NCBI RefSeq assembly: GCF_000150275.1
Contig: NW_002060950.1
Span: forward strand, 316,679 to 380,678
Length of the DNA: 64,000 nucleotides
Direction of reading: 5' to 3'
Source: Trichoplax adhaerens
Lineage: Eukaryota; Placozoa; Uniplacotomia; Trichoplacea; Trichoplacidae
In this document: positions 38,897 to 49,711 of the stretch, piece by piece
Layout: each line of letters begins with the position of its first letter
Position numbering within the stretch: the stretch's first letter is position 1
Position numbers and translations under genes: made by a program
Notes under the pieces: generated by a model
What the model was told of the DNA's origin: nothing
What the model saw: only the letters and a program-made list of their open reading frames with translations
Database searches by the model: none

Positions 38897-41229
38897 ATGT
38901 TTTCGAAAGGCTTCCAACTTATTTCTCGCCGACTTATTTCCACTACACCTGGTGTCATGTCTACGCCCAAGAAGATAGCTCTGGTATACGAGTATTGCAT
39001 GATAAAAGAATATGATAAGAGGATTATTATACGTGTACAGTAGAGGAAAGAAACGATTTGCTGACTATTTGCTGTTGACTATTGAGGCGATGATTGATGA
39101 TGATGATACGCGAGAGAAAAAAAAATAGCTACAGTCTACCGAAAAATGAATACTGCACCCATAGTATGCAAAGGAATAATCAGTTACAGTCACTCATATA
39201 GACATACTGTATCATCTTACTTAACGAATTGAATTATGCAGTATCTCATATTTGCTGTAAGAGAATCAACCGGTATAATAACAATTATATCAATCTAGTT
39301 TAGAAAAGGTGCTATAAAATGAATCGATACATTAATTTACTCAGACTTCTTTTGAGTACAGTATTTTGCCTCAATATTCCCACATACAATTATAATGATT
39401 CACTTAGAATAGTTGTTATCAATGATATCAAGTTATTTTAATATAATTTACTCTACGGAGTATACGCTTATGTAGTAAAATTAGACGCGTGCCTAACACA
39501 GGAACTCATTTTCTCTTGTAGGTTTTATCTGGCTGTGGAGTCTTCGATGGAAGCGAAATCCACGAAGCTTCTGCGTAAGTTTCTAGATGTAGGAAGTTAT
39601 AGTGGTAATAATGCATGATTTACCTTTATAGTTGTTAGGATTTGACACCAGCTGTCCCATAAGTATGCCTATACAACGTAATATTTACAATATATTGAAA
39701 TAGCGTACTATTTATGTACGATTCGGTACGAGCATATGTATACTGTACTGTATTGTCAAAACTGCCATTAGACTCTGCAAGAATTCTAATAGACGTTATT
39801 GTTAGTCGCTTTGCACCTAATGTATAAGTCAATAAGTTACTATACTTCTAGAAATCCATTTTATCTTACTGATAAAACGATAAAGTAAGTTATTAAATAA
39901 TGATTTCAATGCTATTTTTTTAATACTTTAGTGCTTTAGTGAGCTTAAGTCGTGAAGGAGTGAAATACTCTATATTTGCGCCTAATATTCCACAAATGCA
40001 TACTATCAATCATCTGAATGGACAGGAGGAAAGTGTCAACAGGCAAGTCCAAACTTACAGTATTATAGACATGTCAACAACTATGTTTATAAAGTGTACT
40101 AACATGCTAGATGAAGATTGTTCTATTGATTGAAGTGAATGATTATACTTGTAATTGCTAGAAACGTTCTTCAAGAATCAGCACGAATTGCTCGAGGTAA
40201 TATCGCAGCTCTTGATACTTTGGTAGCCAATGATTATGACGCCATTGTATTCCCTGGAGGGTTTGGAGCAGCGAAGAATTTGTATGTTGGTGATTAAATT
40301 ACTGCATAAGTGATTAATCTAGTTACAAATTTGATATCTTGTCATATAGATTATGTAGTAGTACTAATATTGCACGGAATTATTCTCTACTAGGTCTACT
40401 GTTGCAGTTAAAGGCCCAGACTGTGAGGTAAATGATGAAGTGCAACGTGTTATCGTAGACTTTCATAAGTTGAAAAAACCCATGGGGTAAGAATCAATAG
40501 AAGAGACAGTTAATTTGATTTTGAAATAGATTTATTTACGTTTTAATAATACAAAAATTTTAGCAATATAGTTCTAGAAAATGTATCATACTTTCATCAT
40601 GTGATTAAGCACAATCTTGTTACTTTCTACAAAATTTTAGATTTTGTTGCATCGCCCCAACAATCGTGGCCAAGGTCTCTTAGGAAGTTAATTTTAGTCA
40701 TATCCTTTCTTAGCATTATCTTCATATGATGATTTAGTATAATGCCAATTTATAATTTTTATCAACGTATAGGTTCTTGGAACGGGTGAAGTAACTGTAG
40801 GGCAGAGTAAAAACGACGACGGGAAATGGCCTTATGCCGATACTGCACAAGCAATTGAAAAAATGGGAGCCAAGCATGTCGATACAGCTGTTAATATATC
40901 CTTTCTATGCTATAAAAGTAAATTTTAAATTGGTAGCGGTGTTCTTGCTACTTGCACTGTACAGTGATGAGCGCTGGTTCGTATTTTGTCAATCCAACTT
41001 AAAAAATGATGGTACCTATCATCTACAGTTTACAGCACTAATAACTATAACATTATAAATATAGCCCAATTTTATGACTGATAAACATTTGCTTAACTGC
41101 TTTCACGAAATTCATGTTGATCAAGAAAATCGCGTAGTGACAACTGCTGCATTTATGTGCGACGCCGACTTTCATGTGGTACACGATGGTGTTGCTGCCA
41201 TGGTCCAAACAGTTCTTAAGATGGCCTAA
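38897..41229 (+). CDS. GATD3: ES1/GATD3-like protein, copy 2 (mitochondrial-type), with AT-AC intron
   Basis: Close paralogue of the copy at 19225-22466. Exons: 38897-38983, 39522-39574, 39932-40042, 40162-40281, 40394-40486, 40641-40674, 40773-40895, 41107-41229; 247 residues. The N-terminus is basic, Ser/Thr-rich and free of acids ([19 protein letters not shown]), a probable mitochondrial presequence, as in vertebrate GATD3. Core signatures: [70 protein letters not shown] with the paired cysteines at the presumed nucleophile elbow, [19 protein letters not shown], then [16 protein letters not shown]. The third intron uses a GC donor (AACAG|GCAAGT). The last intron begins ATATCCTTT and ends TTTCAC. 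This copy is closer to the family consensus than copy 1. Confidence 0.94.
40043..40161 (+). other. GC-AG intron in ES1 copy 2
   Basis: The donor reads AACAG|GCAAGT, a strong GC-type consensus, and the acceptor is TTGCTAG|AAACG. Phase 2 is kept and the flanking exon boundaries match those of copy 1, where the same intron starts with GT. Confidence 0.85.
40896..41106 (+). other. U12-type AT-AC intron in ES1 copy 2
   Basis: The 5' splice site is ATATCCTTT, an exact match to the minor-spliceosome AT-AC donor consensus. The 3' end is TTGCTTAACTGCTTTCAC, where TTGCTTAACT matches the U12 branch-site consensus TTCCTTAACT at 9 of 10 positions and lies about 10 nt from the terminal AC. No AG lies where the exon must begin. 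Splicing AT-AC gives phase 0 and joins KHVDTAVN to EIHVDQ, as the family requires. Confidence 0.92.
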
Positions 41230-42127
41230 ACAGTCGGGATTCATGTCATCGCTCTGATAATATTATATAATTTGGTCGAATTGTAATTGCAGTATAAGAA
41301 CTAATTCGGTCCTCCTAAGTACAGTTCTGTACTGTAGATTAATTTTCTAGACTACATTTATAATGTCCTTAAAATTTAAACCTATCCAAAGCAAATATAC
41401 ATTCAAATACTTTATGAAGCGGCATGTCTCTGCATCTCATCAAGATTGTTGTATTTGCCCAATTACGTCGGGTGAAATGATATCTAATGACATAATCATA
41501 ATACTATCGTGGTATTGCTGAGAAACTTTACAACTAATTTAGTGAGTAAGTTTTTCAGGTCGATAAGTAAATGATAATAAAGGTATTAATCGTGCCATGC
41601 AATTGTTATAAATATAAAGACTACGTCCTGTATTAACTCTGGAAATTATTTTAAACAATACTAAAATCATAATTTGTACGAAAACAGATCTTTTAATTAA
41701 AAATTTAAATCATGTCAAACTATCATTTGAGTAAGTCGCATATGAATACATAGTTCAATATTGACCTATTTGATATATCATAATTACAAATAACAGTGTC
41801 ACTTGCTCTATAGCCGATAAATCATCTGTGAGGAAATGATAAAATACAGTATGTTATATTAACTACTGATAACAGAATATACATTTGCATATGTAGTAAT
41901 ACTTTCTATATTTGAAAATGATCAGTTCTTTATGAATCGTAAAGATTCCAAGTCAATCTCTAGAAAATACTAAATTCTTAACTAGGTAATTAAGTCAAAA
42001 AGTCATTCATTCTCTATTCACTATTGAAAGATTATCATACACAAGAAAAGAATGTCAGAATTGATTGTCATGACGTTGCTATGTTAGGCTACAATGTAGG
42101 AGAAACAACTATATATATTATTAAGCA
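41230..42127. other. Convergent spacer ES1 copy 2 / RAB24
   Basis: 3' flanks of both genes, about 0.9 kb, AT-rich. An imperfect palindrome AGTACAGTTCTGTACTGTAG lies at 41319-41338. No gene seen. Confidence 0.5.
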
Positions 42128-45100
42128 TTAACCACAGCATGATTTCTTTTGAGCAGGAGCAGAGCTGCTATCCACATTAAATCCTTGCTTAGGTTCATCT
42201 ATATAGTACATTTAAGTAATTTGATTATTATAACAATACTTGTATATCTAAAATTCCGTTAATAATTACCAACTTATTTAAAGTATTTAGAATCAGCACA
42301 GTACCATAAGATAGGACTGCTTCTAAGCATTCCTTTGTCATTACATCAATTACCTGCAGGTGATATTACATTATCCCTTATGAGATCTTCAGCAATTTGG
42401 AAAAATAATGATTCTAAAGACAAATTATACATTGATATTAATAGGATGTAGTGTGATATGATAACTATATCATCAACGTGATTACTTGCACATCGTCATT
42501 TTTATCTGCTATTAATCTTCCGATATTAATATTGCAAATTATATAGTACAATACAATGATATCAATAGAATGTGGTACGATATGATAACTATATCATCAA
42601 CTTGATTAATTGCACATCGTCATTTTTATCTGTTATCAGTCTTCCAATATTAATATTGTCAATTATATCAGTACAATACGGAAATCCTTTCGTACTTGTA
42701 TACAAGTATAAAACAATAATGGTAAAAAAGATTTTTCAGTTTGTTCACGACAGTTAAACTACTTTTTCATAGTTGTTACCTCATTGCATCCTTATAATAT
42801 CATTAAAATTATTACGTTATAATATTTCGCAAGCTTTAGTGTAAACATACACTGAATAAGACATATATACGCCATGAAAGATTGTACGATGTAAAACTTA
42901 CCAACACTTTCACCAGTTACGCTAGAAGTTTCAAATGCTTTTGCACGTACGTCTGAAGGATGTTGGGTAATTATATTAGCATGATCATATAATAACACAA
43001 GTAGAGGCTTATAATAGTATAGTAACTATAAGAAGGTAATCAATAAGATAGTTATACCGTGCTGTATTAGCAGCATTACCCTAGGCAAAATAAGTCTTAC
43101 ACATAATAAATTATTTACCGTCAGCTAGTGCTTGGATGTCACTGTGCGATACCGCACGTGCTTTGTCACCGCTGATTAAGTCCTTTTTGGTACCACATAA
43201 ATAGACCTTACAAGCCTGTAATATTATATAATTATTATTAAAGTATTAATGATGATAACGAAAATTGATGCAATCAAAAATTAAGTTAGATTATTCTATT
43301 ACAGTAGGCGAAGCAATGACATCGAAATTAAAGAATTCATAAGACTAATGTTTATATTTGGTTGTTAGGCAATTTCTTTACTAGAAATAGCATAACAAGG
43401 ATTAGAAGGTGATGGATAAATTATTCTAGATAGACTATACCTCTTCACAAGACTTGAGTTCATCAATCCACTCTCGGGCAACTCCAAAACTAGCTGAATC
43501 TGTTAAATCTAATTAAAAATGTTTCCAAAGTAAATTTATGTTCTAAAGACGCGTATAATAGATAAGGAAAGGCAATTTATAAAGTATATCAACGATTTTA
43601 TTCGAGATTGCAAAACCATAATATAGATACTGTACATACCAAAACAAACTACGGCACCTTTGGCCCCACGGTAATAAATACGACTCATGGCTTTGTATCT
43701 TTCTGATCCAGCAGTATCCTGATCAATGAAATGATAATTAGTATAATTTTACGGTATTTATCACTGAAAGAAGTTGTGGTACTCTCGCCTCTAGATAGTA
43801 AATGACAACATGTATAATATTTAATCAATGTACTCTATTATAAACGTTTATTCAGTCAATATTTCTGTAACAGTATTCACTATATTCTCTTTGTGGAAAA
43901 AGCTTAATTCGTACAATTATGCATGAATATGTTATTGGGTTCTACGTAATCGAGGGAATGCCTCACTCTATCCTATCCTAATAGGAATAGTGCCATTATG
44001 TCATATGCTATTACACTAATTGTTGATATCCTAGTTGAAGTTTATGTTCAGTCGCGGTAAGCCATAAAGTAATAATAGCACCAGTGGTCCATTATAATGA
44101 TTGAATTCAGAGGCAGCAACACGAGGTATACTGTACGTAAACCTTGTTAGAGTAGAGGGCGCACATACGACATGCGCATCTACCTTTGAATTGATGTAAT
44201 TTCCTATACGGCTGTCCTTTTTAACAGTTATCCTGTCTATCAGCCTCCTATATTAAGGTTAAACTTTTAGCTGAATTCTACAGTACTATAAATACGTGTA
44301 TAGAGCTATGGATGATTTCCTTACGCTAGTTTTATTCTCTATCATACTACTGTATAATCAAGTATTAAACAACGAACGATTATACCTACAACAGAAATTC
44401 TTTTTAAATTTATAATAATTATTTCGGGCAATGACGTTGTCCATATCGTGTATAAATAAGAGCTAAGGTATACAGTTCAGTAGTAATTCATTAGTGATTA
44501 TCATCAAGAATACGCATACACTGTGTTATCACTTGTACTATCGGATAAAAAAAGCAATCTCCATATGCAATCAAGCAATAAGTAATATACGAATACAATT
44601 AATTATACAACAGAAAGTATTTCAACTTTAACAAATTATTTGGGGTAACGATAGCCAAGTGTACGATTTACGAGTCATAAGTGATATACCATCAATATAC
44701 GTGTACCCCATGTTTTATCACCTGTACAGTACTAGCAGATGAAAAAATATCAATCTACCAGTTTCTATCGAGTATAATCTTGGTAGTATTGCAAAGATGT
44801 AGCGTTTTCATTGGATCGATTGTTCAATATATTAGTAACCTATCATCTACAAGATTGTACTGTTCTATATCATTATTAAAGTAAAACCAGACTGTAGGCG
44901 AAGCAATTGCATAAGTTTCTCAAAATAATTGTTAGAGGAAATGGCACGAATTGTTAATATTGGTGACGATATCTCAAGTTGAAAATAGTCCAGAACTTAC
45001 CCAGATACCAAGGGTAATTGCACGACCTGCCACTGAAACTTTTTTAGCTCCAAAAGCAGCGCCAATAGTCTAATAAACATAACATATTGTCAATCAACTT

Positions 45101-45618
45101 CAGATGCACTTGATCAGCATTGCCGCGATATTGTACAAGAATAGTATGAGGCAGTTCATTAATACAAGTGAAAACAATAATAATAACATTGATGATTTGG
45201 ATCCATTTAGAAATACAGTCCATGTTCCGTATTATAAAATGACAACAACGCCAATGTGGCATTATCATCAAGAAAGGAATATTAACCAATATCATCGACT
45301 ACTGGTTTATCCATATAGTACACTACAATAACTTTATCCTAATTTCTTCATTACAAGTCCAGTCTATCAATTAAAAATGGACATTATTGCCTACAGAATT
45401 GCCTGCCTTTGAGCAGATTTGCTGATTAATTTACAGTGTAAGTCTTCTTGCTAAATAGAATAGGCTTTATATCCATTTCAATTTGATACTTAATGACGTA
45501 CATTTTGATAAGGAGTAGAACCAGGCGCTTTACCATGTAAATAGCGTTCAACCAGGCAAGTTTTGCCGGCGTATTCTCGACCTAATAAAACTATTTTGGC
45601 ATCAATTTTACTCCCCAT
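42128..45618 (-). CDS. RAB24: Ras-related small GTPase RAB24
   Basis: Atypical Rab linked to late autophagy and endosome steps. Exons from the start: 45502-45618, 45001-45069, 43640-43718, 43441-43508, 43119-43215, 42902-42952, 42354-42413, 42128-42198; all GT-AG and in phase, 203 residues, the same length as human RAB24. Motifs: P-loop GREYAGKT, switch [11 protein letters not shown], switch [22 protein letters not shown], base-binding CGTKKD and ETSS, and a C-terminal KKSCCG for prenylation. The usual catalytic Gln of DTAGQE is Ser, the same substitution as in mammalian RAB24, which has very low GTPase activity. The introns between exons 1-2 (0.43 kb) and 2-3 (1.28 kb) are long for this locus. 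Intron 6 holds a 124-bp tandem duplication. Confidence 0.95.
42434..42681. repeat. 124-bp tandem duplication inside RAB24 intron 6
   Basis: Two adjacent copies (42434-42557 and 42558-42681) share long identical runs, including GATATGATAACTATATCATC and CACATCGTCATTTTTATCTG, with only scattered substitutions. It lies between RAB24 exons 42902-42952 and 42354-42413. Neither copy contains an exon that fits the gene. Confidence 0.85.
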
Positions 45619-46091
45619 GTTAATTTTATTAACTACAGTATTATGCCAGTGTTGTCATGGGCGGTTTTCTGCTTCACTTGGCCCACTTCATCAAGGTCTT
45701 TCTATACAATTTGCTATTTTTCTCCTATGCTACAGTATCATCGAATGACGTACTGCAGCGGTCATGTGTCATGTTAGTGACCCGCTGCGCTGCATTCACT
45801 CACTTGGACTTTGATACAATCTTACTTCACCTCACAGTTGTTTGGGTACAGCACGATACGCCAGTTTGGTCAGCGCAATACTGTCCAGTGTTCTGTGTCC
45901 AGTGTCCAGCAGTCAGTGTCCAGTATGCAGTAGCGTTGAGGCTATTTTTAGCAACAGTTTGTCATCCCTACAAGAGGGACAAGAACTGTACTACGCTACG
46001 GTAGAGTCAAGACAATTGATACAATCTTACTTCACCTCACAGTTGTTTGGGTACAGAACGATACGCCAGATCCGTCAGCGTTAATACTTAC

Positions 46092-46180
46092 TGTCCAGTG
46101 TTCTGTGTCCAGTGTCCAGTAGTCAGTATCCAGTATCCAGTGTCCAGTGTCCAGTGTCCAGTATCCAGTATGCAGTACAG
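46092..46180. repeat. CCAGTRT heptamer minisatellite
   Basis: About eight to ten copies of CCAGTGT/CCAGTAT (GTCCAGTGTCCAGTATCCAG and variants) in tandem; a shorter version occurs near 45891-45930. Length polymorphism is likely. Confidence 0.85.
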
Positions 46181-46242
46181 CAGTAGCGTTGAAGCTATTT
46201 TTAGCAATAGTTTGTCATCCCTACAAGAGGGACAAGACTTTT

Positions 46243-46290
46243 AGTACAATACTGTACACTGTAGTTGTACAGTACAGTGTACTGTACTAC
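46243..46290. repeat. TACAGTAC palindromic cluster (first of two upstream of ALG12)
   Basis: Inverted TTAGTACAATACTGTACACT / GTACAGTACAGTGTACTGTA sequences inside the complex repeat, about 260 bp before the ALG12 start. Confidence 0.8.
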
Positions 46291-46362
46291 GCTACGGTAG
46301 AGTCAATACAATTGATGCAATCTTACTTCACCTCACAGCTGTTACAAGAGGGACAAAACTTT

Positions 46363-46408
46363 TAGTACAGTACTGTAAACTGCAGTTGTACAGTACAGTG
46401 TACTGTAG
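46363..46408. repeat. TACAGTAC palindromic cluster (second, nearest ALG12)
   Basis: TAGTACAGTACTGTAAACTG and GTTGTACAGTACAGTGTACT form a hairpin-capable repeat about 140 bp before the ALG12 start codon. Confidence 0.8.
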
Positions 46409-46548
46409 CAATGCGCGTGCGTATTGGGCTTGGACTGGACGTCACTGCCATCAGATCAAGGGTGACATCAATTTAGTCAATCAGTCAATGAATTAAACCG
46501 AATTTCAATCAAAGTTAGCCAAGGAATCCCTCGCCATTTTTTTCAATT

Positions 46549-49500
46549 ATGCCATGGGAAAAGTATTTAGTGGTAGCAGTGGCATTTCTGCATTTGCTTG
46601 TATGTCCATATACCAAAGTCGAAGAAAGCTTCAATTTACAAGCCATTCATGATATCATTTATCATAAGGGCAATATACAAAAGGTTGAACTTTGCAATAG
46701 GCATTACTTTCTACAACTGGTTGCATATCCACACACCTTGATATCTTTCCATATTTGATCAGACTTGTCATCATGCAGTAGTAGTATAATGTCACCTACT
46801 GGACTTGTACAAATCTTGTTACCTACAGCAATCCTTACGGCTGACATTTGCAAGGCTGCATCAAACGAATAATCAATCAATCATACAGTATTGGATTCAG
46901 TGCATGTGCTAGACATGGTACAATACATCGAATAGTACTGTAAATATTCATCATTGCAACGCCACTGCAGCTTATTCAGCTTTGAAGATCGTCAAATCAA
47001 TTTGGCATAAGAACTTAATTGCAAGCCTGTGTACACGTGTAATAAACATTACTGTCAATTCTGTACCTCAGTGATAAATAGAGCTTATTCGTCTCCTCTG
47101 TGCTTTGATAATGATACCATTTTCTCAAGAAGGAATCACCTATACTGATAGCAGGGCTAGTAGTTTTTGAATCATTACAGTAGACGTCAAGAACAACGTA
47201 CCATACATGCAAACGTATACTGCCATTAGCTGTAATCATTAATTATTTATATAATCTAATTCCACTTACAGTATTACAATATTATTACAATGGTAAAAGG
47301 AAAAATGATAATAATTATAAATTTATTAATCGGTATAAGCCATGCAATATACCCATAGACTATGATGCATACCTATGCGTAGATCCCTATGTTTGATGAA
47401 TACCGATATTTATAGCGTATTAGACATTTTTAATGGATATTCTACTCAATTAATTCAAATCTGTTAAAATGATACCCACGAAAGATAAAGTATTCATGTT
47501 ATGCTATATCACTTTTTAGTATGATCACCATGAATTTCCAGGAGTCGTACCTCGAACATTTACTGGTCCTTTAGTAATCTCGTTAACTGCATGGCCGTTT
47601 ATCATCATCACCCATTCTAAACTAGCAGCTTTATATATCGGTACGTTGCGTTAAATAGAGTATTTTATGCTATAATATTAAATAGACTATAGCATAGCTA
47701 CAGTCAGGTAGTATATTCGTGAGTACTGCATGCTTGTGTTACATCTATCAAGCTGTACAAGTAATGTTGGTGATGATTGGATATTTGCTAGTTAGGTGCT
47801 GCCTTATGGCATGGGGATTAAAAGGGTTGTTAACGCTATCTGATGCTGTTCGAGACACTTTTGGTACAACCATTGCTCGATATATGCTATTGTTAACAGC
47901 TTCCCAATTTCATTTTTTATTCTACATCTCGAGGACGTTGCCAAATACTTTTGCCTTAGTTGTTGGTAAGTTATTTTACAAAATGATCATTTTGATGCTT
48001 TGTCTTGGATATGTACAAATTAAATACATCTACAGTATTTACAACATTTTATATATTTATATGTATATTCTATTCATTGCATCATTGTAATTGGATAGTG
48101 ATGTTTGCAGTTACAAGTTGGATGAGAGGACACCATAGCAAATTTATATGGTTATCGGCGTTTGCGATACTGGTGTTCCGATTCGAGCTATGTCTCCTAT
48201 TGGGAATATTATTACTCTTAGAGTTGATGAGCTTTAGATTATCTATACTGAAATTGCTTTACCATGGTACTCTTGCCACCATCTTTTGTTTAGGTACTAC
48301 ACAGAAATTAAGTCCAAAATAATATTAAACTATACCATTTTACGCAAATACCCGCTTGTTATCGATAGTGGTATTTTTGGATAATTATTGCTTGAAATAT
48401 TCTTATATTTACATGGATCCATTTTGTAGCAATTACAATTGCCATAGACTCGTACTGCTGGGGAAGATATTTATGGCCAGAAGGTGAAGTGCTTTGGTAC
48501 AATACCATCATGAATAAGAGCTCAAACTGGGGCGTATCCTAACTAATGAATAATATTATTTACTGTTATTATACTGATAACATTACATGATGCAAAACAT
48601 TGGCTTTCATGTTGTAATATAATAGTCGATGAACGATTAACAAGCTAAAATAAAAAGCGTACCCTCATGATCACAATTCCGTTCAGTTTCCTTGACAATG
48701 AATGCCAATATCAGACCTCACCGTTTCTATGGTATTTTTATTCAGCTCTACCAAGAGCGCTATTACTTGCCTATTTACTTTCTCCTGTAGGTGCTATTAC
48801 TGATAAACAGATTAGGACCATCTTCTTTTCTGGTATTATTTTCGTTTTAATATACTCGATACTACCCCATAAAGAATTGCGATTTATTATATATGCTTTT
48901 CCACTCCTTAATATTTCTGCGGCTAGAGGTCTCATTTTTATGTAAGTACTTGTATAACTTGAAAGTAATCATGCACTTGTTGATTATCACCACTGACTAT
49001 AACCATTAATCTGTGTGCACTGATTAATTCATACTATAGTCAAAGGAAATTTAATAGAATTTCGCCTAATTTGGGAGCTATCAGCATTGTTGGTGTACTA
49101 TTATTAAATTCGATATTTTCTACGATAATGTTATGCGTTTCATATCACAATTATTCTGGAGGAAATGCGCTGCAAGAATTACATAGTCTAGTCAAAGAGA
49201 GACAAGGAGGTTTGTTTGTGACTTCTATGTTCCTGCTATTGCTAGTATTGGACTTAAATTAAATGTCAACTTCGTTTTGAACTGACCTGGAACTTATTAG
49301 TTTCAGTGCATATCTGTAATCTCGCTGCACAAACGGGTGTTTCAAGATTTGGTGAGCTCGAGCCTTCTTGGAAGTAAGACAATATCAATAATTATAAATA
49401 GTTGTTAATAAAGTTGAACAAGTTTTCTCACAATTTTTCAGTGATAATGAAAGTTTGATCATTCTTACAGCTATTCTAAAGTTGAAAATATGAAGAAAGC

Positions 49501-49711
49501 CGATCCGTGGATTTTAAAGTATTCCCATTTAATAATTGAAGCTGCTGACTGGGATAGTTACCAGATTACTCATCGTCAACTTTCTGTCGTCAATGGTTAC
49601 TCCGGTATAAGAATTAATTGGAAATTGTTACCATATCCTCTAGTTATTTCAACTGAACCGCAATTAATGATTTTAGAAAAAGTAAAAATTAGGGAGAGTA
49701 CGGTGTCTTGA
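46549..49711 (+). CDS. ALG12: ALG12 alpha-1,6-mannosyltransferase (GT22 family)
   Basis: ER multi-pass glycosyltransferase that adds the eighth mannose to the dolichol-linked N-glycan precursor. Exons: 46549-46683, 47520-47640, 47753-47965, 48111-48293, 48430-48533, 48715-48941, 49040-49209, 49307-49373, 49471-49711; in phase, 486 residues (human 488). The N-terminus has a hydrophobic segment followed by the lumenal GT22 acidic motif in [17 protein letters not shown]. Later signatures: [85 protein letters not shown] (the GT22 HKExRF motif) and AAQTGVSRF. Several transmembrane helices are evident. The intron after exon 5 has U12-like signals. The start lies just beyond the repeat-rich region shared with RAB24. 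Confidence 0.95.
48534..48714 (+). other. Likely U12-type GT-AG intron in ALG12
   Basis: The donor GTATCCT matches the first seven bases of the minor-spliceosome consensus GTATCCTTT (then AA instead of TT). TTCCTTGAC, an excellent U12 branch site, lies with its branch A about 19 nt before the AG. Phase 0; splicing joins SSNWG to TSPFLWYFY exactly as in human ALG12. Confidence 0.65.

Larger units (their letters stand above)
45811..46410. repeat. Complex tandem repeat, long units of about 205 and 296 bp
   Basis: The block beginning TTGATACAATCTTACTTCAC starts at 45811, 46016 and 46312 (third copy truncated and variant). Each full unit contains GTACAG.ACGATACGCCAG, a TGTCCAG array, GTAGCGTTGA.GCTATTTTTAG, TTTGTCATCCCTACAAGAGG and a CTACGCTACGGTAGAGTCAA segment. 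Length differences come from the internal CCAGTRT and TACAGTAC stretches. Confidence 0.85.
45619..46548. other. RAB24/ALG12 divergent region, largely minisatellite
   Basis: The 0.93 kb between the two start codons must contain both promoters. Most of it consists of long tandem units, a CCAGTRT short array and TACAGTAC palindromes, annotated separately. Open frames here are by-products of the repeat. Confidence 0.7.

Noticed and set aside
42434..42681. Exon duplication within RAB24
   Set aside because: Neither repeat copy contains a stop-free, phase-compatible exon; the real exon 42354-42413 lies outside the duplication.
45657..46365. Several overlapping plus-strand ORFs (up to 115 codons) upstream of ALG12
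   Set aside because: They run through the CCAGTRT and long-unit tandem repeats, have repetitive low-complexity translations and no splice context; repeat by-products.
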